A stretch of DNA of 64,000 bases, taken from contig NZ_CP045455.1 of NCBI RefSeq assembly GCF_030060925.1, positions 1,054,001 to 1,118,000 on the forward strand. The letters are read 5' to 3'. Below, piece by piece: positions 31,073 through 42,687 of this stretch. The stretch's first letter is position 1. Each line of letters opens with the position of its first letter. The notes under the pieces were generated by a model, which was not told where the DNA came from, did no database searches, and saw nothing but the letters and a program-made list of their open reading frames with translations. The position numbers were made by a program, and so were the translations under genes. The stretch comes from Spiroplasma sp. SV19. GTDB lineage: Bacteria > Bacillota_I > Bacilli_A > Mycoplasmatales > Mycoplasmataceae.

Positions 31073-31957
31073 ATGAGTTCATATCAAGACGTAATATTAG
31101 ATTTAAGTATTTTATCAGAACAAGAATTAGATTTTTATAATTTTACAATTCAAAACTACCATTTTTTAATTAACTCCAATTTAAAAGCTGTTAGTTGTCG
31201 TTATGGGGTTGGAATGAGCTTTATTTATGCTTTCTTCAAAAAAATAAAAGTAAGCGGGCTTCGTGATTATGTTTATAAATTGGGGATTTTAAAAGGAATT
31301 AGTTTAGCAAATATTTCTGATTATAATAAGGATAATAATATTTTAGAAAAAATTCAAGATAATTATCAAGTTTCCAATTATATTAATGCTTTAATGTTTG
31401 ATGACCAACAAAAGAAAATTAATTGTTTGTTAGATGAAATTAATCGAGCAAAAAAAATTTATGCTTTTGGAATGGGACACAGTCTAATTGCTTTAAATGA
31501 TTTATGTGGAATGTTAACTCATTTTGGGTATTCGACTTCAATCCTAGAAAAGGGAAAAAATATTGTCACAAGTAAAATTTTAAAAATCACGAAAGATGAT
31601 CTTTTAATTGTATTTTCAATGCGGGGTTTGCATGCGTTTACGCAAAAATTATTGGCTTTATTAAAACGTGAAAAAATTAAGGCAAAAATTATTTTAATTA
31701 CAAGTAACCCCCAATCAACTTTATTAAAATATAGTGATTTAACTATTTATATTGATAATCAAGTGCGAAGAATTAATGACATTGAAAGTAATTTAATTTT
31801 TTCACCATTATGAAGTTTTCTTTTTTTCACTGATTATTTAAAAAATTTATTATATGAAAAAAACAAGGAAAAAATTGATCAGTGCGACAGTTTCTCAAAT
31901 GAAATGGAAAGTTGACATAACAATAAATTATTACAAAAACAAAAAAGAATGGAATAG
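31073..31957 (+). CDS. RpiR-family transcriptional regulator (HTH plus SIS domain)
   Basis: A 294-aa regulator. Residues about 20-70 are an RpiR-type helix-turn-helix (AVSCRYGVGMSFIYAFFKKI) and residues 125-230 a SIS sugar-phosphate binding domain (KKIYAFGMGHSLIALNDL and later ILITSNPQSTLLKYSD). It should sense a phosphorylated sugar. Position directly upstream of the PTS/alpha-mannosidase operon suggests it controls that operon. AGGAGA precedes the ATG. The C-terminus is a charged tail and the stop codon lies inside the terminator hairpin. Confidence 0.9.
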
Positions 31958-31972
31958 TATTCCATTCTTTTT
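31944..31972 (+). terminator. terminator of the RpiR gene
   Basis: AAAGAATGGAATA and TATTCCATTCTTT form a 13-bp stem with one-base loop, then T-rich sequence. It overlaps the last codons of the regulator gene. Confidence 0.8.
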
Positions 31973-32035
31973 ATTAAAATTACCGATATAATTTTGAAAT
32001 GCATACAATTAAATTGCGATATAGGAGGAATAATA

Positions 32036-32830
32036 ATGCGAAAAATGCTTTTAAAGTTATCGGTTGTAGGTTTAACGATGAGTTCTGTTTCACCAGTAGT
32101 TGCTTGTTCATGAACAACACCACCATTAAAAGTTGAACAACTTCGTCAGATTATGGCACATTTACAGTCTCAATCAGGATATAACAATCACAATCCAGGG
32201 TCTATTGTTGATTTAGGCATTATCGGTACGTTACCAATGCCAAAACCAACCATAGATGATTTACAGAATCCAACGGATCAAAAAGCAATCACTAACGCAC
32301 GAACAGCTTCTGATAATATTACGAACCTTGTTAGTACTTATGTTACAAATAATGTTAATCAGCAAAAAAGTTTAACAGGAACTGATGATAGTAATTTTTA
32401 TCAAAACAATAATCTTAATGCTAGTTTGTTTAAAGCGGCCTATTTTTCAGTTCGGATGGCAAATATTTATGGAATTAATGATGCTTCAACAACCTCCAAA
32501 TGATTATATGATGGGGTAAGTAACCCTGATGTAATGACTAATTTTAAGTGAAAAGATAAAAATGATACAATAATAACTTTTTCAAATCAAAATCAACTTC
32601 CTGCTGAGGGGCAAGGAGGTAATTACTCTTATTTAAACATTGATAAACTATGAGAAAAAGGAAAAATTTTTAATCTAGATACTACTAATAATATTATTAT
32701 CTTATTAAAAACTTATCAAAAGACAAATACTTTTGTTTATACCATTCGTTTTTTAATTACTTTTTCTCCACAAGCAAAATTTAACTTTGATCCAATTTAC
32801 TTTTATGTTTCAGCAGATTTTAGTGATTAA
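32036..32830 (+). CDS. lipoprotein heading the PTS/mannosidase operon
   Basis: A 264-aa surface lipoprotein: MRKMLLKLSVVGLTMSSVSP and lipobox VVACS (Cys 24). The mature protein is Asn/Thr-rich with no recognised domain. AGGAGGAATA precedes the ATG and a TATAAT lies at 31987-31992. Twenty bases separate it from the PTS gene, which has its own AAGGAGG, so it is the first gene of the operon. A sugar-capture role is plausible by context but unproven. TGA codons encode Trp at 32110-32112 and later. Confidence 0.83.
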
Positions 32831-32850
32831 AAAAGGAGGAATAACAAAAA

Positions 32851-34713
32851 ATGGATAAAGATAATAAAAAAATTAAGATTGTGGCAATTACAGCTTGTGC
32901 TGCTGGAGTTGCGCACACTTATATGGCTGCTGATGGTTTGAAAAAAGCAGCAGTTGAAAAGGGCTATGAAATTTATGTCGAAACGCAAGGCACAATTGGT
33001 GCTGAAAATGCTTTAACCTTAGAACAAATTGCGGAAGCCGAGGTTGTTATTATTGCTGCTGATGTCAAGATTGATTTATCTCGTTTTAATGGAAAACGCG
33101 TTTTCAAAACCGGTGTTAACGCAGCGATTAAAAATCCGAGGGAATTAATTATTCAAGCATTAGCAGCAGCGACTATTTATGGCGCGAAAGGAACAAAAAC
33201 AGGGGTTGTTACATTTGGGACAACCAAAAAACGAGGTGTTTTATCGCACTTAATGACGGGAATTTCTTGGATGATTCCAATGACAATTGCGGCAGGGATT
33301 TTAATGGCGATTGCAAATTTATGTGCTTTTCAAACTGAGTATGTTGATAATTATGGTGATTATGGACAGAATTGAGTTTTATCAACTCGTAAATTACCAC
33401 AATTTTTAATGGATGTTGGCGCATTAGGATTTAAATTAATGATTCCATTATTTGCTGGATTTGTTGCTTATTCAATTGCAGATAAACCAGGAGTAGTTCC
33501 AGCAATGATTGCTGGTTGAATTATTAATGATAACAAAATGTTAGGAATTAATGTCATCGTAGGAACCACTAATTCGCCAATTGAGCCAGGAGCTGGTTTT
33601 ATTGGGGCAATTATTGTTGGATTAATTAGTGGTTATTCGGTGCAATTATTAAAAATTATTCGTTGGCCAAAAGTTTTACAACCAATTGAGCCATTAATGA
33701 TTATTCCAATTTTAGGAGTCTTTATTATGGCAACATTAGTTAAATTTGTAATTGGGGCTCCAATTGCAGGTTGAGTATTAGCAATGTTTGATGGGTTAAA
33801 TAATCTTCAAAATAAATTTCAATCAACTGGCATTATTATTGCTTTAGTTGTCGCGATTATGATTTCGTTTGATCTTGGTGGACCATTGAATAAAACAGCG
33901 TTAGTATTTGGAACAGTTATTTTTTATCAGACATTAGCACAGGCAATGGCAGAAGGAAAAACATTTTGAGATGCCAACTTTATTCCGGGAACCGCAGCGC
34001 AAGCAGCGATTTCAGTCCCACCATTAGGAATGTGACTATCAACAATTATTTTCAAAAATCGTTACCCAAAAAATCAACGAATTATGGGGAAAGCTGCTTT
34101 TGGAACAGGAATGGTTGGAATTACTGAAGGGGCTATTCCGTTTGCTGCTGCTGATCCAATTCGAATTATTCCAGCTAATGTTATTGGTTCTGCTGTTGCC
34201 GGAGTTTTAGTAACAGTATGGAATGTAAAATTTGCGGCAGGATTAGGATCACCATTAGGAACATTTTTGGGTTATATTCAACAGAATTCAGCACCACATT
34301 GGCCGATGGCATGAATTCTCGCAATTTTGATTGGAGTAGTTATTACAGCTGTTATTGCTGGCTTGCTAAAACCAAGAATTAAAGGTGAAGAAGCAGAGTT
34401 ATTAAAAACTGAAAAACTAGCCCGTAAACTTGCTGTTAAAAATGGTTGGCATAATGTTAAATTATTTTTTACAAAACCTAAACTTGCTTGGCAAAAGTTT
34501 AAAGGTTGGTGAAAACAATTGTGACGAATTCGTGCTCAAAATGCAAAAGAATATTGAAACTGAATTGGGACAAATATTAAAAACTATTTTGTTGGATGAG
34601 GGCAGTCGTTGAAACAAGGGTGACTTTCTTTTACTAATCTTTTTAAAAGTAAAAAACATAAGAAAAAAAATTCAGCAATACCAATTACAAAAGACAATGA
34701 GAAAGCAGAGTAA
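32851..34713 (+). CDS. PTS fructose-family IIBC, likely mannosylglycerate type (MngA-like)
   Basis: Imports and phosphorylates a sugar. The 620-aa protein starts with an IIB domain (ITACAAGVAHTYMAADGL, phospho-Cys 16) followed from about residue 125 by a multi-helix IIC domain (GISWMIPMTIAAGILMAIAN, LGGPLNKTA, GITEGAIPFAAADP) and a basic C-terminal tail of about 70 residues. The IIA domain is separate (37412-37870). A GH38 alpha-mannosidase follows immediately, as in the E. coli mngAB pair for 2-O-alpha-mannosyl-D-glycerate; substrate is inferred from that and other mannosides or fructose are possible. Many TGA codons, especially in the Trp-rich tail. Confidence 0.85.
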
Positions 34714-34722
34714 TCTATAAAA

Positions 34723-37410
34723 ATGAAGAAATGAAAAATTATGGTTGTTCCCCACACCCATTGGGACAAAGAATGATATTTTACAAAACAAGACTCTGAT
34801 GTCATTCTTTGCTCAAATATAGAACAATATCTAACTTTATATCAGGCCAATAAAAATTGTTTTAGTTTTACCTATGATGGTCAAACATCAATTATTGATG
34901 ATTATCTCACTTATCATAGTCACGAAGTTAATTCGTTGCTATGAGAAAGTTTAGCAAAGAAAAAATTAATTATTGGTCCATGGTATACGCAACCAGATTT
35001 ATTTAATTCAACATCAGAATCAATTGTCCGAAATTTGTTATTAGGAATTAATGTTGCAAAAAGATATCGGGCTGATTATTTACGAGTTGGTTATGTTCCT
35101 GATTCTTTTGGGCATAATGGTCAGATGCCGCAAATTTTTCAACAATTTGGGTTGGAACATTTTGTTTATTGACGAGGAGCGCACAGTAATGATTTATTAA
35201 ATTCTGTAGTACATTGATGAGAAGGAATTGATGGGACAAAAATATTAGCCTATAACTTTTATTTTGGATATTGGGTTATGGGTAGTTTTTTTCCATATCA
35301 AAATTTAACATTGACAAATTTACGTAAGCAAGCAAAAAATTTTTTACAAAATTTTACTGATATTCTTAATACTTTAAAACAAAAACTTGGTGGAGTAACA
35401 AATAATTTGTTAATTCCTTTTGGTGGTGATCAAGCACCAGTAACAAAATTATTGCAAGAATTCATAAATGAATTAAATGATGTTGATAATGAACATGAAT
35501 GAATATTATCTGATTATGATCAGTATTTTGCAACAACAAAATTTAATAGATTAGTAACAGTTAATGGTGAATTAAAGACACCAGCTTTTGCAAGAATTCA
35601 TAAAACAATTGCTTCACAACGAGTTGATTTAAAAATTAAAACTAAACAATTAGAATATAATTTATATAATAAGTTAGAACCCTTGGCAACATTTTTTTAT
35701 TTGCAAACAAATGTTTATCAACATGAAATTATTGAACGAGTTCTAAAATTGTTAACAACTTCACAAGCCCATGATTCTTTGGGAGGATGTAACAGTGATA
35801 TGACCAATGCGGATATTAAAAACCGTCTTGCTCAAGCTAATGATTTAGTTGAAAGCTTAACAACAAAATTGCTAAAGGTAATGGCGCATCAGTTTCAACT
35901 AAGCGATGAAGAATTTATTATTTTTAATCCACAATTAAATGCGTGTCAAGTTAAAAATAATTTTGAGGTAACATTATTTAGCAAAAAACAATATTTCGAA
36001 ATTATTGATCAAAATCAACAGCCCGTTAATTTTATTGTTACAAAACAAAAACATCATCAAGGTGGGCAAAATGTTATTGCAACAAAGAATGGGGAAATAA
36101 ATGTTGCCTTAGATAGTTTTTTTGAAACAAAAATTATTATGTTAGACTTAAAGATTTCGTTATTTACTTTTGCCAAATTTAAACTAGTTACTACTAATAG
36201 TAAAAATAATTGCTTACAGCCAAGTAAGGAGATTAAAACAAAACGGTGAGAAATTAAAATTAATCAAAATGGAACGTTAGATATTTATGATCAAAAATTT
36301 CAGATTCATTATCAAAATCAATTCTTATTAGTTGCTGATCATGACTGTGGTGACTCCTATGATTATTCACCTTCAAAAAATAATTCGTTATCTATTAATG
36401 AATTTGTTACTTCAACTGCTGAGATTAATACACAACAGGATTATTATTTTCTAACATTAGAAAATAAATATTTAGTATCAGTTAAAGAAAATAACAAAAA
36501 ACAAGAACAAACTTTTAGATTAGATTTTGAAATTAATAATACTGATGAAATCAAAGTTAAGATTAAGACAAAAAATATTGGAACTGAAATTAGATGACGG
36601 ATTAAAAATGAAATACCATTTTTAACAACACATTCTTATGCTAATCAAGCATATAGTACGATACAACGACCAACGCAATTAACAGCAGATTTAAAAGTTT
36701 GACAACACGAACATTGAAAAGAAAAGCCAGTGGCAATTGAAACTAATGAGTCATTTGTTTATTTACAACATAACAAAATTAAAACAGGTTATCTTACTTG
36801 TGGCAATAATGAATATGAAGTCACTAACCAAGCAAAAGGGGTTGCTTTATGAATTACATTATTTCGTTCTGTTCCTGTTTTGGGACGAGATGAATTAATT
36901 AATCGCCCTGGTCGTGCATCGGGAGTGAGTGAGATAACGGTTTTTACTAATGATGCACGATTATTAACAGATTTAAGTTTCCAAATGGTTTGGTTTTCAA
37001 CAACTAATCAAGAAATCTGAAATCGGGCTGAAATAATGAATACACCAACCATTTTTTATCAAAATCAAAAGTTAAATTCAATTTTTCATCATGCTGATCA
37101 TTTTTTAATTGCTGATTTAAATACTTTTACATTTAAAAAGCAAAAACAAGTTTTGCCATTTTTTAATTATGACAATTTTACAATTAAAGCAATTAAAAAA
37201 CATGAGACACGCCAAACAATTGTTGTGCGGGGGTTTAATAATAGTGACAATAATATTGTGTTAAATTTTGCAAAGATAGCTAATGCAAATGTACAAGTCA
37301 ATGTTCTTAACTTATTAGAAGATGTTATCGTTGAAAATATTACAGCCGATACATTAACTAAATATCAAATTAGAACTTATGAAATTATCATTAAGAAAGA
37401 AGGAAACTAA
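34723..37410 (+). CDS. GH38 alpha-mannosidase, likely mannosylglycerate hydrolase
   Basis: Hydrolyses an alpha-mannoside, probably the phosphorylated product of the PTS. The 895-aa protein has the GH38 zinc motif PHTHWDKEW (residues 10-18), the catalytic nucleophile in GYVPDSFGHNGQMP (Asp about 127) and QAHDSLGGCNSD, then beta-rich C-terminal domains. It matches E. coli MngB in length. It starts 10 bases after the PTS gene with no clear ribosome site. Context of IIBC, IIA, ROK kinase and RpiR favours mannosyl-glycerate or a similar mannoside. TGA codons encode many Trp residues. Confidence 0.9.
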
Positions 37411-37411
37411 A

Positions 37412-37870
37412 ATGAATCAAAAACTATTTAATATTAATCATATTTATTTAAATGTTGCTAGTACAACAAAAAAAGACGCTTTTAATTTTATTGCAGCTTC
37501 TTTTGTTGAAAATGATGTTAGTTTAAATTTTAAAAAATGTTATAAAGGATTAATTCATCGCGAAAAAGAAGGATCAACAGGATTTAATGATGGGATTGCA
37601 ATCCCACATGCTAAAGTAAAAGAAATTATTCAACCAGGGATTTTTGTTTATCAATTTGCAGAGCCAATTGCTTGGAATTCAATTGATGGTTCAAAAGTAA
37701 AGGTCGCAATTGGTTTGGCAATTCCTGATGTGAGTTCAGGAGTAGAACATATTAAAATGCTTTCTTCTGTGGCGCGAAAATTAATAGATGATGATTTTCG
37801 TAAAAATTTATTTAATGCAACAACAAAAGAAGCCATCTTAACATTAGTTAATGAAATTGAAATTATTTAA
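37412..37870 (+). CDS. PTS IIA component, fructose/mannitol family
   Basis: A 152-aa phosphocarrier with the family active site DGIAIPHAKV (phospho-His at about residue 66). It would take phosphate from HPr and pass it to the IIB Cys of the nearby IIBC protein, which lacks its own IIA domain. The start at 37412 follows the mannosidase stop by one base, with AAGAAGG inside that gene. Full length for a stand-alone IIA. Confidence 0.93.
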   Translation: MNQKLFNINHIYLNVASTTKKDAFNFIAASFVENDVSLNFKKCYKGLIHREKEGSTGFNDGIAIPHAKVKEIIQPGIFVYQFAEPIAWNSIDGSKVKVAIGLAIPDVSSGVEHIKMLSSVARKLIDDDFRKNLFNATTKEAILTLVNEIEII

Positions 37871-37872
37871 TA

Positions 37873-38730
37873 ATGAATTTAGTGTTTGATATTGGTGGCT
37901 TAAGTACAAAATATATTCTGTTTGATCAAAAGAAAATGATAATTTTACAAGATAAATTTATTTATGGTGGTTTAATTAATCATAAAACAATTGAAAAAAT
38001 TATTACACAAATTTACTATAAAATAATTGGAGACTATCACGTTAAAAATATTGCAATATCTTCCTTAGGTGTTATTAATACTGTTACAGGAGAGATATCA
38101 GGATTGGGAGCAATTAAAGATTATCATTTAGTAAATTGAAAAACATTTTTTAAAAATAAGAATGTTAATGTTTATTTAGAAAATGATGCTAATTGTGCTG
38201 GTTTATATGAAATTAGTGTTGATTCTACTTTAGTAAATGCAATGCTATTTATTGTTGGAACTGGTTTGGGGGGAGCCATCATTATTAATCGTGAACTATT
38301 TAAGGGGAGTCATTTTCAGGCGGGTGAATTTGGTTGTGGTTTAGAATTTATTCAAAATAATGAATATTATAATACTTCAACACAAAGCTCAACATATTCA
38401 ATTGTTAACCGCTTTACTCAAAAAGGGGGGGCAGCACAAACTGGCCAAGATATTTTTTCTTTATATGAAATTGATGATAGGGCAAAAAATAGTATTGATG
38501 AAATGATTTATTATTTGGCAAAAACAATTGTTAATAATGCTTTTACATTGGACCCAGATACTATTATTATTGGTGGGGCCGTATCAGAAAACAAATTGTT
38601 TTTTAGACTATTAAATCAGCAAGTAGCAGTGGTAATGCTAAAATCAGGAATGAAACAACATTTTATTATTAGAACGTGTACTAAAAATAATGATGCCAAT
38701 TTGTATGGTGCTTTAACATTAATTAAATAA
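37873..38730 (+). CDS. ROK-family sugar kinase
   Basis: A 285-aa protein with the ROK ATP-binding DIGGLSTKYILF at the N-terminus, ENDANCAGLYE, a second phosphate loop VGTGLGGAIIIN and IIIGGAVSEN. The zinc-binding Cys cluster of classic ROK kinases is missing; the region reads AGEFGCGLEF. It starts 2 bases after the IIA gene. In this operon it may phosphorylate the other product of mannosidase cleavage or free mannose; substrate not determinable. It ends the operon, with a terminator 110 bases on. Confidence 0.87.
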
Positions 38731-38840
38731 TATATTGTTTGAATGTTCAACAATTTAGATTACTATAATTTTATCTAGTTTGTTTAAAATCTTTCTTTGG
38801 AAGTGTACTTTCTAAATAGGACAAAAATTTAATAAATAAT

Positions 38841-38872
38841 AAAAAGATGATTTTTATAAAATCATCTTTTTT
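38841..38872. terminator. terminator of the PTS/mannosidase operon
   Basis: AAAAAGATGATTTT and AAAATCATCTTTTT form a 14-bp stem followed by T run. Its symmetry would also stop transcription from the minus-strand pseudogene. Confidence 0.8.
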
Positions 38873-38894
38873 CTTTATACTAAAACTGATTTTA

Positions 38895-39277
38895 TTATCC
38901 TAAAATATCTATTGCTTCTTGTAAATTAGGTATGATAAATTTTGCTATTATTTGTTTTTTATCATAAGTTGATCAAACTCTAAACATTTTAATTGTCTCG
39001 TTAGCTGCTGCTTCAGTTTTTTATTTAGCGGTTTGATTTGTCATCTTTGGAGTAGCTGCATCAATTTCTCAAATCGCTTCTCGCATAATGTTATCAATCA
39101 TTTCACGCGAAATTTATTCATATGCATAATAAACTATTCCAATAGTTGAAATTAACAATGTTTTTGCATCTCTATCTTGTTGTTCAACATTAATAGTATT
39201 TTTGTTAGTTCAGATATTGGTGTTGGAATAGTTATTCCAATTGTTCCTAATCCTAATAAACTTAGCAAAATTTTTAT
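38895..39277 (-). pseudogene. decayed lipoprotein-like gene
   Basis: On the minus strand the frame reads KILLSLLGLGTIGITIPTPISELTK, typical of a Spiroplasma signal peptide start whose ATG is now ATA (39275-39277). A frame change then leads to a region ending VYYAYE, then an in-frame TAA, IMREAIWEIDAATPKMTNQTAK, another TAA, and ANETIKMFRVWSTYDKKQ to a final stop at 38895. With two real stops, a frameshift and a lost start codon the gene is dead. Its former family was not identified. Confidence 0.6.
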
Positions 39278-39604
39278 ATCTTATTATCCCTTTTTTCCGT
39301 CCCCTTCGACTCTTAAATCTTTGAGACAAGTTTTGCCGATTACTAAAAATGATAATATGATAATTGTTACATTTATTATTTTACTATTCATTTTTATTAA
39401 TTGACAGAAAAATAAACTAAATAATATAAAAAGATTCATTATGGTTCTTTTCACGAATAAATATTTATTATTTAGCAAAATAATAATCAATGATGTTTTT
39501 AACTTTATATGACATAATTTGAAATTATATGTACCACTTGTTTTTTTTTTTTTTTTTTGTATAATCACTTCATATCTGATGAAAAATATGTGAGGTGTTA
39601 AATA
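39278..39604. other. intergenic region with a T18 promoter
   Basis: About 330 bases between the pseudogene and the 537-aa lipoprotein gene. It has no convincing gene: a 94-codon minus-strand frame here (start GTG, no good ribosome site) is judged spurious. Its notable content is the homopolymer promoter at 39538-39565. Confidence 0.5.
39538..39565 (+). promoter_or_regulatory. promoter with an 18-T tract as spacer
   Basis: TTGTTT (39538-39543), 16 bases that are nearly all T, then TATAAT (39560-39565). The T tract covers 39541-39558 (18 T). Slippage in it would change the -35/-10 spacing and thus output, as in phase-variable mycoplasma Vlp promoters. Confidence 0.6.
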
Positions 39605-41218
39605 ATGAAAAAAATATTAATGATATTAGGAGTTTTAAATTTTAGTGTTGTTAGTCCAAGTTTAATAGTTAGTTGTGTTACGAAACAAAGTCCTAGTCAA
39701 GATGAAAATAATGGTATTGATTATCAAGGTGATTTAAAAATTTTAAATGAAATTACTAAAAAAGTTAGTACTGCATTTCAAAAGTATGCAATGGAAAAAT
39801 CATTAGTTGATATTAATGATTATTCAACTGGGAACCTTGAAAAGTTATTTACAATGGTTAATAGCAATCAACCACAACAGCAATTGAGTTTAAATGATGA
39901 AAATATTACTTTAGGGTTAACTGTATTAATCAATGGTTTTAAGGCAGTTTTTGATAATGTTAATCGTGAAATTGCTAATCAATATTCAAATTATTATATT
40001 GATACAATGCCTTTAAACGTTGATTTAAAAGATTATCAATTTATGTTAAATTACATTGATATTGCTAAATTGGGTTCTTTAGTAAAAATTGATATTAAAA
40101 ACTTAAAAGGGGTTCGTTTAGATTTTAAATTGGAAGTTAAAATTAAATTTAAAACATTAGAGACAGTTGTTCCTTTTTTAATTCAGTATACTATTACAAA
40201 TGATAAAGAAAAAATGCATGAAATCTTAACAGCTGTAACGGGAGCTGTTTCTAAAACAATTGTTAAGTTTTTTAAGACATTGGCTGAAGATATTATTGTG
40301 GATCAGAATCCCGCTTTTCGAAGTATTTATGAAAACTTTGATTTAAATTATGCATTTGATCATAGCATATTAGATACAATTGTTCAAAAAGAATTAGATG
40401 CAGCATTACATGCTGACAATGAACTTGGTGACATTCGGAATAGCATTACCTATGCCAAGGATGAAAAAATTTTAATTTTATTGAATTCGATTATTAATCC
40501 AGATACAAATGGTGTTACACCAGTTATTCCTGATGATGAAACATATACATGGGTTAATACTGGTTATGCGCCTGATAAATTAACGCCAGAAAATTTTTTA
40601 GAATATTATGGTGAGAAACTAAATATTTTAACAAGTACTTCTGGTCCAAAATTACAGTTAGGACAGTTTAAAATTAACTTAGCAAAAATTTTAGTAGCAG
40701 GAGTTCCATTATCTGGTGTTGTATTAAATGATGGTAAATCATTTTATTTAAGTGTGGGAATTACTCGTGATGGAATGATTGAAAAAATCAAGAATTTTGG
40801 TCGAATCATTAGTACCTTTTATCAATATTATAAAATTACTTGGGATATCAAAGTTTGAAGAGAAGGAGCTTTATTTTTAGATGTTCCTTTTTGAAATGAT
40901 TTAGAAAAGCAAGTTAAGAATGATAGATTATCACATCGAAAAATTTGAAGAATTTTATTAAATAAATTTAAAAATGATTCACAAATTAAAACTTTGCCAG
41001 ATATTGATAAGTTCTGAGTAACAACAGAAGTTGATGATTTGGTTCCTGTTATTGGACGTGACCGGTCATTAAGCATATATGCAAGTAGAAAGTATAGTCT
41101 ACGATTTAATTTTGGGGTTAATGCAACAACAAATAATATTTACTATACGCCATGACCAGTAGAAAAATATGGAATTGCTTTTAAACCAACAGATTATGTT
41201 TATCCTAAAGCAAGTTAA
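39605..41218 (+). CDS. surface lipoprotein, paralogue of the 47604 gene
   Basis: A 537-aa lipoprotein: signal peptide MKKILMILGVLNFSVVSP and lipobox IVSCV (Cys 24). The mature part shares motifs with the 47604-49172 protein: NREIANQYSNYYI, the GVRLDFKLEVKIKFK strand, and KLTPENFLEYYGEK. Both genes have a long T tract at a near-identical distance (46-48 bases) from the start codon. A GAGGTG ribosome site precedes the ATG. Domain function is unknown. TGA codons encode Trp in the C-terminal third. Likely a surface antigen subject to on/off switching. Confidence 0.88.
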
Positions 41219-41288
41219 CATTATTTTTTAAAAACTTTATTGGAGAAGTGGTTCTTTCTCTAAAATACAATGATAGGATGAAATAAAG

Positions 41289-41318
41289 TTGCTTTTTCCT
41301 AACTTATTGTTATATAAT
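41289..41318 (+). promoter_or_regulatory. promoter of rplK-rplA
   Basis: TTGCTT (41289-41294), 18-base spacer and TATAAT (41313-41318). The leader of about 95 bases before rplK contains a possible hairpin: TGTGGT near 41358 pairs with ACCACA near 41388, enclosing GTAAT/ATTAC arms; it could be an autoregulatory leader. Confidence 0.55.
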
Positions 41319-41420
41319 TAATTAGGCATTTATTCTATTTGATAGAATGTGCTTAAATGTGGTAGTAATTTTAATATTACGTTTGGACCACAGCGAGAAT
41401 TCAAAAGGAGGAAATTGCTC

Positions 41421-41855
41421 GTGGCAAAGATTACTAGAATTGCAAAATTAGAATTTCAAGCTGGACAAGCAAAACCGGGGCCAGAGTTAGCTTCATTAGG
41501 AATTAACATGCCGCAGTTTTGTACCCAGTTTAACGATGCAACAAAAGACCGTATGGGTGATGTTGTACCAGTTGTTATTACAGCATTTGATGATAAATCA
41601 TTTAAATTTGAATTAAAAACTACTCCCGCAGCAGTCTTATTAAAGAAAGCTGCTAAAATCCAAAAAGGATCAGCAAAGGCAAAGGACGAAAAAGTTGCAA
41701 CTATTTCAGTGGATGAAGTTCGTAAAATTGCGGAATATAAGTTGGTTGACTTAAACGCAAATGATGTTGAAGCGGCAATGAATATTATTGAAGGAACTGC
41801 CCGTAATATGGGAATTGTTGTTGAAGGTATGCCAAGTAAGAAGGAGAAAAACTAA
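41421..41855 (+). CDS. rplK: 50S ribosomal protein L11
   Basis: Part of the GTPase-associated centre of the large subunit. The 144-aa protein has [30 protein letters not shown] and the C-terminal [16 protein letters not shown] start at 41421 with AGGAGG upstream is supported by homology ([12 protein letters not shown]). Followed after two bases by rplA, the standard pair. Confidence 0.97.
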   Translation: MAKITRIAKLEFQAGQAKPGPELASLGINMPQFCTQFNDATKDRMGDVVPVVITAFDDKSFKFELKTTPAAVLLKKAAKIQKGSAKAKDEKVATISVDEVRKIAEYKLVDLNANDVEAAMNIIEGTARNMGIVVEGMPSKKEKN

Positions 41856-41857
41856 CG

Positions 41858-42544
41858 ATGGCAAAATTTGGGAAAAAATATAATAAAGCTGTTGAATTAG
41901 TAGAAAAAAACAAAGTTTATCCAATTACTGAAGCAATTGAATTGGCAAAGAAAACCGCAACAACAAAATTTGATTCAACAGTGGAAGTTGCATTTAATTT
42001 AAATGTTGATCCACGTCATGCTGACCAACAAATTAGAGGAGCTGTTGTTTTACCAAAAGGAACGGGAAAGACACAACGAATTTTAGTCTTAACAAATAGC
42101 AAGGAAGCTGATGCAAAAGCAGCAGGAGCAGATTTTGTTGGAGGAAAAGATTTAATTGAAAAAATTCAAAAAGAAAATTGATTTGATTATGATGTAATTA
42201 TTGCAACACCAGATATTATGGCTGAATTAGGAAAAATTGGGAAATTATTAGGACCAAAAGGTTTAATGCCGAATCCTAAAACAGGAACTGTTACACCTGA
42301 TGTTACAAAAGCAATTGATGATGTTAAAAAAGGAAAAGTTGAATATCGTGTTGATAAAAATGGAAACATACATTCAATTATTGGAAAAGCATCATTCAAA
42401 GCAGAAGATTTAAAAGCTAATTATGATGTAATTTATGAAACAATTCGTAAGGCAAAACCAGCTGCTGTTAAAGGAGCATATATTAAAAATATTGCTGTTA
42501 CAACAACAATGGGACCAGGCATTAAAGTTTTAATTGAATTATAA
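41858..42544 (+). CDS. rplA: 50S ribosomal protein L1
   Basis: Forms the L1 stalk and helps release deacyl-tRNA. The 228-aa protein has [32 protein letters not shown], the RNA-binding [19 protein letters not shown] and the C-terminal [10 protein letters not shown]. It has one TGA (about 42179) encoding Trp. Co-transcribed with rplK. Confidence 0.98.
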
Positions 42545-42550
42545 GATTAT

Positions 42551-42578
42551 TAAAAAACTAACTATTGTTAGTTTTTTA
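42551..42578 (+). terminator. terminator of rplK-rplA
   Basis: AAAAAACTAAC and GTTAGTTTTTT over a TATT loop, followed by T. Confidence 0.85.
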
Positions 42579-42687
42579 ATTTGTCAAAATTTTCCACTAT
42601 TATTGTATAATATTATAGTAATTAAGGCTATAATATCAGTAGTACAAAAGTACATTATTTAGAAAAAATGAGAGGAGACACAAATTA

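Noticed and set aside
34584-34805. Minus-strand frames over the PTS/mannosidase junction
   Set aside because: Shadows of the plus-strand genes, with no ribosome site and no conserved features.
39284-39568. A minus-strand frame of 94 codons with two hydrophobic segments
   Set aside because: Starts at GTG inside the complement of the T18 tract with no ribosome site; hydrophobicity reflects AT-rich sequence. It also covers the promoter of the plus-strand lipoprotein.
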